The notes under the pieces were generated by a model, which worked only from the letters and a program-made list of their open reading frames with translations, was not told the origin of the DNA and searched no databases. 64,000 nucleotides of DNA, taken from contig JAPZRU010000002.1 in the NCBI GenBank assembly GCA_027531255.1, positions 124,001 through 188,000 on the forward strand, given 5' to 3'. Made by a program: the position numbers and the translations under genes. Positions 8,416-16,365 of this stretch are shown here, in pieces; positions within the stretch are counted from its first letter, which is position 1, and every line of letters starts with the position of its first letter. Source of the stretch: Steroidobacteraceae bacterium (GTDB lineage: Bacteria > Pseudomonadota > Gammaproteobacteria > Steroidobacterales > Steroidobacteraceae).

Positions 8416-10797
8416 ATGCTCACAGACTCCCAACTCGAGGCCTACTTCGCTCGTTGCTGCGTCCCCGCCAGCGGGCAGCAATACATACGGGACACCCGCG
8501 CGCGTCCGCCGTCCCGAGCCGTCCAGTCCGGTCCACGACGGAACCGCATCGCGGCATTGAGTTCCATCAAGATGGGATTCTCGATCGCTTGCGAGAGTGC
8601 TACGGCCGAATACTCGGTCGCCGAAATCCTTGAGCATTCCGCCAGCGTGCTCGAGTACTGGGACCAGCCTGAGCCGCGTCAGGTCACGCTGATCGACAAG
8701 AACGGACAGAGTCGGAGATACAGCTACCACCCTGACTTCCTCGTTCTGGACACGAGCGGCCCCTCCGTGGTTCAGGTGAAGCCTGGCGCCGAGCTGGACA
8801 ACTATCTCGCGACAGGCAAGTCCGGTTGGGTGCGCACAGACGGCGGCTTCAGCTTCGTCCCCGCGGACGATGCGTTCCGCCCGGTCGGCATACCCCACCA
8901 AGTACTCGATACGCGTGACCTGAACGCCACACAGGTCGACAACTATCGACTTCTTCGGCGGGTTCCTAGCCTCGATCCGAAAGACGCCACCACTTCGCTG
9001 GGAGAAGTGGCGGCCGTCTTCAAGGACCGTGCGTGCCTCACCGTTCTCGAAGTTGCTACAGCTCTCGGGTCGACCGACGTTACGCGCGTATATCAGCTAG
9101 TGAAGTGCGGCGTATTGCACGCACGCCTCGAAGACGACCGGCTGGCCGTGGTCAGCACTGCATGGGTGGCTCGGAAGGCCGACCACCTGATCGCTGCGCC
9201 GCCGGCAGGGCGGCTGACTCTGAACACGTTGATGTCCGCGCCGCCTGTATTCATCCCGTCTCGAGCGGCGACCGAGCGAGCGCTTCGCAGGCTGCAGATC
9301 GTCAAGGACGCCCCCAATTCGCGCACCGGACGGCGGATCCGCAAGCTGCTCACGGGAACGCAGAGTTCAGGTCAGTCCGATTTCGAGCGAGTCCGTCCGG
9401 CATTCGAGCGATGTGGAAACCGACGCCCTCGGATTAGTTCAGCCCGACTGGCCGCTCTGGAGCGCTACTTCGATGAAGCCAAGGACCGCAAAGGCAAGCT
9501 GCAACTGAGTCAGCGATACGAGCAATACAAGGAGATAGCGACCCAAGCGCATCCCGACGAGCCGCCGCTGAGCCGGACCACCTTCGCAGAGCGCCTGGCC
9601 CGACGGCCACTCGAGCAGCGAGCCTTCAGCGAAGGCGGCAAGCGCGCCGCCAATGCCGCGGCGGCGCCGACACCCGTCGAGTCCCGGGCACTCGTTCCCT
9701 TGCGGCCTTTCGAGATCGGGTCCATCGACCACTGCCTGCTGCCCCTGCTGCTGCTGCTCCACTCAGGTCCGCGAATCCGAATCACGCGCCAGCCGTGGGT
9801 CACCGTGCTTCGCGATGTCGCAACCGGCCTGATCGTGGCGCTGTGGATGAGTTTGATGCCGCCAAGCCGCGCTACCGACGCAATCGTCGTGCGGCGGTGC
9901 GTCCGCGCGTTCGGCCGGTTCTTCGAGGCTGTGATCTCCGACTCCGGGGCTGACTTCACGAGCCACTACTGGCCGGGGCTGCTTGCACACCTGAAAGCCG
10001 ACTGCCTGCACTCGCCGGTCGCGTTCCCCCGTGGCAACCAATCCGTCGAAGCCGTATTCGCCCTAATGCGGTCATCTTGGTTACCAGGCCTACCAGGCAA
10101 CGCCGTTGACGGCGTAAGGGGTCGCGCCGTCTCCGCTTCCCATACGCCCTCCGCACTCGCCGAACTCACCCCCGAAGATGCCTGGAAGCATCTCCTCCAG
10201 TTTCAGGAGTGGGCAAACTCGCGAGAGATTGGTGTCGACCGACTCACCGCCACGGAAGCGTTTCGACGAGGCATTGAACGATTCGGTTTCTCGGGCACGC
10301 GGCATGTCGTGGACCAGAAGTTCCTGATCTCGACGTCGATTGCCGCCCAGACCTGCACGTACGATTCGCGAGAAGGCGTCCGACTTGGGGATCGAAGGTA
10401 CTTCACGCCGGCCTTGCTTGAGATGCGTCCTGCAAGAAGGTCGATCGAAGCCCGCCCCGACCCCGAGAACCCGCACGTCCTGTATGTGCGCATAAACGGA
10501 CTATGGCACGTTGCCGCGCATCGCGGCGTTCAGCACTTCGTCGACCTCGACGAGATCTCACAGCTCGCTGAGGTCACGCGGGTCGTCGAATCCGCGCGCG
10601 TTTCCGCAATGGTGCGCGCGCAGGAGCGCACAGCGCTCAGCAAGAGAATTGCCGCAGAAGAAGCGTCGCGAAAGCATCGTGTCCTCGCTTCAGAGGAGGC
10701 TGCGCTAAGCACAGGGACATCAGCTGCGCGCTCGTGGTTTGACGAGGTGCGCGCGCTCCCAGTTGAACCCCTGACCGATCCCAACCCGGAGGTGTAG
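8416..10797 (+). CDS. TnsA-TnsB fusion transposase (Tn7-like)
   Basis: From the ATG at 8416, preceded by GGGGAA, the product has 793 residues. The N-terminal part is a TnsA-type nuclease: ACES (E60), YHPDFLV (D107) and QVK (K122) give the E-D-QxK set. A winged-helix TnsA C-terminal domain follows. The remainder is TnsB: SIDH (D438), SDSGADF (D509) and SVEAVF (E545) form the DDE triad with D-35-E spacing, followed by a MuA-like barrel region. In Tn7 TnsA cuts the 5' ends and TnsB the 3' ends, giving cut-and-paste transposition; fusion of the two is known in some Tn7-like families. All visible catalytic residues are present. The gene is followed after 4 nt by tnsC. An in-frame start upstream (8239) is possible but its extra residues look random. 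Confidence 0.87.
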   Translation: MLTDSQLEAYFARCCVPASGQQYIRDTRARPPSRAVQSGPRRNRIAALSSIKMGFSIACESATAEYSVAEILEHSASVLEYWDQPEPRQVTLIDKNGQSRRYSYHPDFLVLDTSGPSVVQVKPGAELDNYLATGKSGWVRTDGGFSFVPADDAFRPVGIPHQVLDTRDLNATQVDNYRLLRRVPSLDPKDATTSLGEVAAVFKDRACLTVLEVATALGSTDVTRVYQLVKCGVLHARLEDDRLAVVSTAWVARKADHLIAAPPAGRLTLNTLMSAPPVFIPSRAATERALRRLQIVKDAPNSRTGRRIRKLLTGTQSSGQSDFERVRPAFERCGNRRPRISSARLAALERYFDEAKDRKGKLQLSQRYEQYKEIATQAHPDEPPLSRTTFAERLARRPLEQRAFSEGGKRAANAAAAPTPVESRALVPLRPFEIGSIDHCLLPLLLLLHSGPRIRITRQPWVTVLRDVATGLIVALWMSLMPPSRATDAIVVRRCVRAFGRFFEAVISDSGADFTSHYWPGLLAHLKADCLHSPVAFPRGNQSVEAVFALMRSSWLPGLPGNAVDGVRGRAVSASHTPSALAELTPEDAWKHLLQFQEWANSREIGVDRLTATEAFRRGIERFGFSGTRHVVDQKFLISTSIAAQTCTYDSREGVRLGDRRYFTPALLEMRPARRSIEARPDPENPHVLYVRINGLWHVAAHRGVQHFVDLDEISQLAEVTRVVESARVSAMVRAQERTALSKRIAAEEASRKHRVLASEEAALSTGTSAARSWFDEVRALPVEPLTDPNPEV

Positions 10798-10801
10798 ACC
10801 C

Positions 10802-11842
10802 ATGGATTGGACGAGCGAATGCATCACCCGGGTGAACACAACGTGGATTCCGCACAAGAACTGCCAGCTCGCGCAGTCCCAGTTCCTGACCGCTTTGCTG
10901 ACCTCTGGTCGCGGCGAGATCGTGTGCGTCGTCGGGCCATCGCGCGTTGGAAAGAGCACGATCGTTGCGCGGGGCGAAACACTATTCGAACAGGGGCAAA
11001 CGCCTGATGCGACCGGCACGCAGCCGTGCGTCACGGTAACGATCACGAATTCCGGGTACGGCGGATTCTTCGAGACAAAGTCATTCGCGGTTGCCGCGCT
11101 CGCGAAGCTTCATCACCCCGAGTACCACGACGGCGACGACGAGGGCTTGCGGCTCGCCGACTCGGTGTCGGAGACGCGGCTCAAGCGGGCTCTCAGTAAG
11201 GCGATGGAAAGGCGGCAGACGCGATTCATGATAATCGACGAGATTCACAACGTCTTTCACATGCGGGGCGGGCGGGACGCAGCTGTAGCGTTCACGAACT
11301 CATTGAAGGACCTCGCATGGGATGCCAAGTGCGTGCTCGTCTTCGTTGGAGCGTATCCGTTTCTGCTGATACTGGCCCAGTGCCCTCACCTGATCGGCCG
11401 ACTGACACAGATACACTTTCCGCGCTATCGGGCGACGTCGCGCGAAGACGTCCTGTGTTTCGAGCAGATCTTGGCGTCGTACTCGGAGATGGTGTCGCTT
11501 GGAGGTCGGGAATCCTTGCGAGACTGGAACGAGATGCTCTATGAGGGCTCCCTCGGTTGCATCGGCCATCTGCGCAAGTGGATTACCCGAGCCCTGGCAA
11601 CCGCGCAAGTGGACAAGGCCAAGTACCTGAAGAAGGAACACTTCGAAAGGACGCGCCGCACTGCCTACGAGTTCGACGCGCTTCGAACAGAGATCGAACT
11701 GGGTGAAGCGCTCCTCGAGGGCCGAGCAACGATCGACGATGTTCAACGACTTGCGCCCCCGGTCCGCGGCGGACGCTCTCACGGCAGGAAGCCACGGCGC
11801 AACTCGGTGCGCTACGCAGTTGGCCAGCCGGTGCGGCCGTGA
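10802..11842 (+). CDS. tnsC: TnsC/TniB-type AAA+ transposition ATPase
   Basis: The 346-residue AAA+ protein has Walker A GPSRVGKST (45-53) and Walker B MIIDEIHN (143-150), followed by a sensor-like NSLKDLAWD region. TnsC links the target selector to the TnsA/TnsB transposase and activates it. The ATG lies 4 nt after the tnsAB stop, and the stop overlaps the GTG of the next gene, so the three are one operon. The short length and lack of N-terminal extension resemble TniB as much as Tn7 TnsC. Confidence 0.87.
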   Translation: MDWTSECITRVNTTWIPHKNCQLAQSQFLTALLTSGRGEIVCVVGPSRVGKSTIVARGETLFEQGQTPDATGTQPCVTVTITNSGYGGFFETKSFAVAALAKLHHPEYHDGDDEGLRLADSVSETRLKRALSKAMERRQTRFMIIDEIHNVFHMRGGRDAAVAFTNSLKDLAWDAKCVLVFVGAYPFLLILAQCPHLIGRLTQIHFPRYRATSREDVLCFEQILASYSEMVSLGGRESLRDWNEMLYEGSLGCIGHLRKWITRALATAQVDKAKYLKKEHFERTRRTAYEFDALRTEIELGEALLEGRATIDDVQRLAPPVRGGRSHGRKPRRNSVRYAVGQPVRP

Positions 11843-13128
11843 CAACGCGACTGTTTCCAGTGAGGCTCCTTGGCGCTGGCACCCCGGAAGTGGAGTCTTT
11901 GAGCTCGTATGCCAGCCGCCTCGCGGCCACCCACGAAACGACGATTGGACGCGTACTGCGACTGGCATTCGGCTTCCGTGGCCGACGCCGTGAGTTTCCG
12001 GCAACGCTGCCCTCGTATGTGTTGGATCCCGGACCGATCTCGTATCTCGTCAGACCAAGTGCCGCTGTCGCGGCAATAGTCGACCGGCTTTCTGATGCAA
12101 CGGGCCAGACGAATCTGCGGAGCGGCACCTTTCTGTGCCTTAAGGAAGCTCTAAATCGCTCCATGGGCGCGTTCTCGCCCCGCGTGCGATGGTGCCCGGA
12201 CTGCATGGCCGAGTTCGACGGCGCCGGCACCGAGGCCTACTACAAGTTGGTGTGGCAACTGGCGCACGTAAAGGTGTGCCCGATCCACCGAGTGCCGTTG
12301 GAGCACAGGTGCCCTGCCTGCGGCCGCGGACAGCATGGGTATGGCGCCCGCCAAGCGTGCAGTCGGTGTGCGCGCTGTGGGGAAGCACTGGAGCGCGGCG
12401 GCGGCATCCGACTGCCTTCGCCTAGCTGGATTGGCGAGGCGAGTGAACTCGCCCGGCTAGTAGAACGCTGTAGCGCCGAGCCGGACCTCGTCTTCCCGTC
12501 TGGAGGAGTCCAGCGCGTCGTGTCCGAGTTGTTCGACCGCGCTTGGACTGCCGACGGCGACCTCCATCTATGGAAACTCGTTCCAAGGGACGAGTGCCTG
12601 ATGATCATCGACGGAAGTCGGCCGGTGACACTGCACACAGCCCAGCGGCTGGCTTTTCGTTTGGGCATCAACCTCACAGACCTCCTGGAGGGTGTTCTCC
12701 GCGAGACTACGGGCGTCCTGAACCCAGCATGGACGGCGGAGTTACCTCGATCCATGAAGACCACGCAGCGTGGTCGGCGACACGATCGCGCTCGACTGCT
12801 GAAGTGCATCGATGAGGCACTAACGGCACCGCAGATCCGACCCGCTGCGCTAGCCGATGTCGCGCGCGCTGCCGGGGTGTCAAAGCAGTGTCTGCAGTAC
12901 CACTTCCCCGCCCAGTGCGCCGAACTCGTTCACAGGCACAATGCGTGGCGCCGGCGAGAGGCGCGTCGCAAGGATCTAGAGGCGCAGGCGGCGGTGCTTT
13001 CGGCACTGGGCCGTAACGCTCTGCGTCTGCGCCGGTCGAGCCGAAAAGCCATCCTGCGACGGCTGCGCGCAGAAACCAAGTTGCCAAAGAACATTCTGCT
13101 TCGCGCGATCAAGGAGGTTTGGCCGTGA
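11839..13128 (+). CDS. tniQ: TniQ/TnsD-family target-selection protein
   Basis: The 429-residue protein opens with the TniQ block (GTPEVESLSSYASRLA) and carries the family zinc fingers: WCPDC, VCPIH, HRCPAC and a further CSRCARC (residues about 115-185). The C-terminal part includes a helix-turn-helix-like segment (LADVARAAGVSKQCLQYHF, near 330). TniQ/TnsD proteins choose the insertion site by DNA binding or, in CRISPR-associated elements, through Cascade. No cas gene is in the window, so DNA-sequence targeting is inferred. The GTG start overlaps the tnsC stop. Only one TniQ protein is present. Confidence 0.85.
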   Translation: MTTRLFPVRLLGAGTPEVESLSSYASRLAATHETTIGRVLRLAFGFRGRRREFPATLPSYVLDPGPISYLVRPSAAVAAIVDRLSDATGQTNLRSGTFLCLKEALNRSMGAFSPRVRWCPDCMAEFDGAGTEAYYKLVWQLAHVKVCPIHRVPLEHRCPACGRGQHGYGARQACSRCARCGEALERGGGIRLPSPSWIGEASELARLVERCSAEPDLVFPSGGVQRVVSELFDRAWTADGDLHLWKLVPRDECLMIIDGSRPVTLHTAQRLAFRLGINLTDLLEGVLRETTGVLNPAWTAELPRSMKTTQRGRRHDRARLLKCIDEALTAPQIRPAALADVARAAGVSKQCLQYHFPAQCAELVHRHNAWRRREARRKDLEAQAAVLSALGRNALRLRRSSRKAILRRLRAETKLPKNILLRAIKEVWP

Positions 13129-13368
13129 CTTCACGGCGCTGATTAACCACATAGGCGCGCCGGGTGAGACGACTGGCCTCGCCGGTCCCAATTGGCGAGT
13201 CACTGGCCTACATCCGTCTCTTTCAACGTATCCGGCGCCTGCAGCGCGATGTGGGTGCCTGTGTTTGACCCAAAGCTACCACTGGTCAGTGTCCGCTTTG
13301 GGGTGGAGATCTCAATGGGGTGCTGGCCTTTGCCCCATGCAGATCAACAGATGCGCTGCGCGCGCCGC

Positions 13369-13896
13369 TCACTTCTCAAGAGCGGGTGCGGACGGAGGAT
13401 CGCTGCGCGACAGCGACGCCAGCGCTTGAAGCAAGTGCTCCCGCCTCACGTCCGTCAGCCACGTTTGCAGCCGTGTCGTCACCATGCGGCCAGCCCTGGC
13501 AGCCGGCGGAGTGTGGCGCACGACGAGCCAGCCGGTTCGATCCAGGCGCCAACTCGAGACCGTCGCCCATGGAATCGGCGCATCGTAGATGGCGGCGCTG
13601 AACGTGAGCCCGTGCGCTGAAATGGAGAGCGCAGGCTGGCGATCGCGGACGAACCTAACCAGGCGCCACGCGAGGCGGAGGACCAGCAGGACGCCTCCGC
13701 CGGCCAAGACCTGCAGGGCCCACGGCGGAAGCAGTGCGTAGATTCTGAACCGCCATAGAGCGCCGTCGCGAGCGGCCAGCCAGGATGCGTCGACAAGCAT
13801 CCACGCGAACCCGGCCGCGAACGCCGCGGCAAGAGCGAGGTGAACCCATACCCGAGCGGAAATGAAGCGGGCCTCCAGTGCCGTTCGGGTCGACAC
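13369..13896 (-). CDS. Membrane protein with PH-like domain (STM3941-like)
   Basis: The GTG at 13896, eight bases after GGAGG, gives 175 residues. Two transmembrane helices (about 15-35 and 60-82) are followed by a C-terminal PH-like domain, with ISAHGLTF and IPWATVSSWRLDRTGWLVV as the typical pattern of STM3941-type proteins. The function is unknown; such domains often bind lipids or scaffold proteins at the membrane. It lies just beyond tniQ on the opposite strand and may be cargo of the mobile element. Confidence 0.55.
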   Translation of the reverse strand: MSTRTALEARFISARVWVHLALAAAFAAGFAWMLVDASWLAARDGALWRFRIYALLPPWALQVLAGGGVLLVLRLAWRLVRFVRDRQPALSISAHGLTFSAAIYDAPIPWATVSSWRLDRTGWLVVRHTPPAARAGRMVTTRLQTWLTDVRREHLLQALASLSRSDPPSAPALEK

Positions 13897-14075
13897 GCGG
13901 GTTCGCCTCCAGCTGCGACGCTGCCGAGCGCGGACGCTACCGCGTTCCACAAGCCCCGGCAACGTAGCGCTCAGCCTGGCCCGGTGCTGCGAAAGTGGCC
14001 GTGGATTGCAACGATTCGATTCCTCGGCCGCTCCCTACCCGGAGCTGCCAATCGCACACGTCCGTCATCGAGAAG

Positions 14076-14435
14076 TCAGACCTCTTCGGGGGTGACAGAA
14101 GCCACTGCGAAGTCCTCGACACTCTCAGGGCGGAAGTGCTGCACCGCGGCTAGTACAGACCCAGGGAGCACGCGAGCGACACCGGCGATTCCACCGTCCG
14201 AGCGTAACGACGGCAGGGTGACGCCTGAGTAGCGCGGCGCCACTATCAGCAGTTCGAGCAGACTTCCGCGGAAGGCTACGGGAGTTACGCACCGAACCAG
14301 CATGTAGGCGCCTCGCCAATTCGGCAGCTCGGGGCCGAAAACCTCGCCGAGATTCTCGACCAACACCGGGTCCAAGTCGCCCGGCCCATAGGCTCCATCA
14401 GCAAAGCTGACCCGCAGTCGCATACGCTCACTCAC
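14076..14435 (-). CDS. Hypothetical protein, 119 residues
   Basis: The product is a soluble-looking protein beginning MSERMRLRVSFADGAYGPGD, with hydrophobic strands in the middle (LLELLIVAPRYSG). I see no known motif. The true start may be the second ATG, four codons on. It lies between the PH-like protein and the antitoxin gene on the same strand. Codon usage is less GC-biased than in the chromosomal part, as in the rest of the island. Confidence 0.4.
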   Translation of the reverse strand: MSERMRLRVSFADGAYGPGDLDPVLVENLGEVFGPELPNWRGAYMLVRCVTPVAFRGSLLELLIVAPRYSGVTLPSLRSDGGIAGVARVLPGSVLAAVQHFRPESVEDFAVASVTPEEV

Positions 14436-14545
14436 ACCACCCGTTGCGCTGACGTTCGACTGCGCGACCGCCAGAACCCACGGCCTATACTGTCCGTTGT
14501 CGACCCGAAACGGAAGTTAGCACGCGGCCGGTTTACGGCAGCGAG

Positions 14546-14848
14546 TCACGCAGCGTCCGACTGCATCAGTGCACGGAGCGCCATCGCGGGCTCCTTCTCA
14601 ACGATCCGCAGCAGGGCCTTGGCGGGGCCGGTCGGTTCGCGGCGAGCCTGCTCCCAGTTCTGGAGCGTCCGGACGCTAACGTTGAGCAGTCGGGCAAACT
14701 GCGCCTGCGACAACTCGGCCTTCTCTCGCACTGCCTGAACTCGAGACGGTGAGTAGACGTACTTCCGCGACGGCTTCCGCTCGCCACGCGCGATCGCACC
14801 AGCCTGCTTCACGCTCTTCGCGAGCTCCTCGAACAGCTTGCGTTCCAT
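14546..14848 (-). CDS. NadS-type HTH antitoxin
   Basis: The 100-residue protein starts MERKLFEELAKSVKQAG and carries an Xre-like helix-turn-helix: LSQAQFARLLNVSVRTLQNW (residues about 49-68). The layout matches NadS family regulators, the antitoxins paired with RelE/HigB toxins. It follows the toxin gene with a 1-nt TGATG overlap, the toxin-first order of HigBA systems. It should neutralise the toxin and repress the promoter through the inverted repeats at 15174-15208. Confidence 0.8.
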   Translation of the reverse strand: MERKLFEELAKSVKQAGAIARGERKPSRKYVYSPSRVQAVREKAELSQAQFARLLNVSVRTLQNWEQARREPTGPAKALLRIVEKEPAMALRALMQSDAA

Positions 14849-15165
14849 CAGCCGAACTCCTGCTTCACCAAGTCGCGCATCACCCGCAGCTGCTCCTCCG
14901 TCAGGTCTTCCTGAACGTTCTTGGCGTAGGCCAGGAGCATGTAGATCTGCGACTTCGCCGTGACCCAGTAGTAGATGACCCGGGCACCGCCGCGCTTACC
15001 GCGACTGGCAACGCCCATTCGAATCTTCCGCAGCCCACCGCTTCGAGGAATCAGGTCGCCAGCGTCGGGATTCGCAATCAGCCGCGCCTGCAGCAACCGG
15101 TACTCCTCGTCGTCGACTAACCCTTTGATCTGACGAGTGAAGACTGGTGTTTCCAGGAAGATCAC
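14848..15165 (-). CDS. RelE/ParE-superfamily (HigB-like) toxin
   Basis: The 105-residue product reads IFLETPVFTRQIKGLVDDEE, then GGLRKIRMG, GGARVIYYW and IYMLLAYAKN, the core strands of RelE-fold mRNA interferases paired with NadS antitoxins. Related toxins cleave translated mRNA at the ribosome. The first codon is a GTG with no clear ribosome-binding site, which would keep toxin translation low. It is the first gene of the operon. Nothing looks truncated. Confidence 0.8.
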   Translation of the reverse strand: MIFLETPVFTRQIKGLVDDEEYRLLQARLIANPDAGDLIPRSGGLRKIRMGVASRGKRGGARVIYYWVTAKSQIYMLLAYAKNVQEDLTEEQLRVMRDLVKQEFG

Positions 15166-15173
15166 AGGGGAAG

Positions 15174-15208
15174 TATACGCCGCTGGAGGATATGCGCCAA
15201 TGGCGTAT
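15174..15208. promoter_or_regulatory. Toxin-antitoxin operator repeats
   Basis: Just upstream of the toxin start are three copies of one heptamer: ATACGCC at 15175-15181, then ATGCGCC (15192-15198) facing GGCGTAT (15202-15208) across a 3-nt spacer. The pair of facing copies forms a near-perfect palindrome, a typical operator for the antitoxin or toxin-antitoxin complex. Confidence 0.5.
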
Positions 15209-15664
15209 GAAAACCGTCCGCTTTCGGGAGGCCAATCTGGGCCAGGTAAGGTCCGTTCATGGCCGATACCGGAATGTGGACCGCAGCATTGTTAACCCGC
15301 AGATTACGTTCGTAAGGGCTGCAAGATGGCCCGACCCGACGAGGCTCCGGCTCAGTGGGGTATGCGCGTTTGCGTCCGCTTACGACGCTTCCGGTGCAGC
15401 TGGGGAACATGCGGCCGTCGCAATGACTCCGAACGCGCGCACGCCGTCAATTCAAGTCTGTAGAGGTCCGCCCATGCGACATGCGCGGGCAGAACCTGCA
15501 TCTTGCTGAGTGATCCGACACCAGCCCAAGAGCGCGAACCGCGCGTCGGACCGTCTGAAGCTCGTCGAGGGTCGGTGATCCTGCGCCGGGTGCTCGTCGT
15601 GGCCATCCATCAGCGCGTCAATCTCGGCCTGGAGAGGCTGCTGGCCAGTCTTTGCCGGCACGCC
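15209..15664. other. Non-coding stretch at island end
   Basis: About 450 nt between the toxin operator and the inverted repeat next to the tRNA. I find no reading frame with recognisable protein character on either strand and no integrase remnant. If the island or Tn7-like element ends near the tRNA, its terminal repeats should lie here. Confidence 0.3.
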
Positions 15665-15697
15665 ACCAAAGTCTGGCCATTCCGGCCAGACTTTGGT
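15665..15697. repeat. 14-bp perfect inverted repeat beside the tRNA 3' end
   Basis: The arms ACCAAAGTCTGGCC (15665-15678) and GGCCAGACTTTGGT (15684-15697) are perfectly complementary around a 5-nt loop. It starts 36 nt beyond the tRNA 3' end. There is no T-run on the tRNA strand, so a plain intrinsic terminator is not a perfect fit. It could serve as the tRNA terminator or belong to the end of the mobile element. Confidence 0.55.
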
Positions 15698-15733
15698 TTC
15701 CTGCGTAGGGCGCGGCCGGGGAAAAGAGAGCGA

Positions 15734-16150
15734 TGGGCCCGCTGGGATTCGAACCCAGAACCAAGGGATTCGCTGTACCCCGCGATTTCCCGCGGGAGCG
15801 GACTATCTCTTCACCCTCGCGCGTGCCGAACGAACGTTCGGTACGCGCGGTCGGGTGCGGGACGCTCCTGCCTGTGATCAAGGGCACTCGGACGGGCCGC
15901 TCGCGCGACGCCGTCCAGCCCCCAGGTAGTCTCTGCACCTTCCGGCGGTGCACCGCCGGCTCGGCTCAGGATCGCCATCGGGCGGTCCGCTGCGGCTCGC
16001 TCGCGCGCGCCGTCGCGGACCCGGAAGGTTTCCCTGAATTCGTCCCGTCCACTGCGCGGGTCACCCCGCGCAGGCACCGGCCCGGCCGCCGCGCAATGCG
16101 CGACGGTGCGGACGATGAGTCCCCTGCTCTGACCGTTGAGCTACAGGCCC
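15734..16150 (-). tRNA. tRNA with CAT anticodon (probably tRNA-Ile2), split by a group I intron
   Basis: The two exons, 16150-16115 (36 nt) and 15770-15734 (37 nt), join into a standard 73-nt tRNA. It has a 7-bp acceptor stem (GGGCCTG/CGGGCCC with one T-G pair), a D arm GCTC/GAGC with an 8-nt loop, an anticodon stem GGGGA/TCCCT, loop CTCATAA, and a T arm CTGGG-TTCGAAT-CCCAG. The intron lies after T36, directly 3' of the CAT anticodon. G1-C72 rules out an initiator tRNA. The 8-nt D loop is like E. coli tRNA-Ile2 and unlike elongator tRNA-Met, so lysidine-modified tRNA-Ile(CAU) is favoured. The 3' CCA is not encoded (ATC follows C72). Confidence 0.88.
15771..16114 (-). ncRNA. Group I self-splicing intron in tRNA anticodon loop
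   Basis: The 344-nt insert has the hallmarks of a bacterial group I intron. The P4 region AATTCAGGGAAACC is at 16040-16027. The P7 region AGGTGCAGAGACTA is at 15940-15927 and its 3' partner ATAGTC at 15806-15801, with GACTA pairing TAGTC. An internal guide GTG (16077-16075) pairs with the CAT at the 5' splice site, placing the required U-G pair there, and the last intron base is G. P2 is TGCGCGGG/CCCGCGCA. The order closely follows the 205-nt Azoarcus tRNA-Ile intron. A perfect 9-bp hairpin (CCGTCGCGC/GCGCGGCGG) is inserted in the P1 loop, making it longer. No endonuclease gene fits inside. Confidence 0.9.
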
Positions 16151-16365
16151 GGTCGCCAGTCTAGCAGCGCGCGCGCCACGGACGCTCCCAGGGCTTACGC
16201 GAGCCATCCGGGTAGGTCCACATCGTCGTGCCGCCGTTCTCCGCCCAAGCCGTAGCGGCCGACCGCGCCGCGACCCGTGTAGGTGTCCCGGCCGCCGTCG
16301 CCGGCGACCCGCGCGAACAGGAGTCCGGCGTACTGACTGGCCTGCCTCGTGGGACGCCTGCGTCT

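Noticed and set aside
8416-13128. CRISPR-associated transposon
   Set aside because: No cas genes, no repeat-spacer array and no short crRNA-like repeat were seen near the Tn7-like genes, so guide-RNA targeting is not supported within the window.
15734-16150. Two separate tRNA fragments or a tRNA destroyed by an insertion
   Set aside because: The insert has the conserved group I core in the right order, a guide that pairs with the 5' exon and a terminal G, and the exons join to a perfect tRNA.
15734-16150. Initiator tRNA-fMet
   Set aside because: The acceptor stem has a normal G1-C72 pair and the anticodon stem lacks the three G-C pairs directly bordering the loop.
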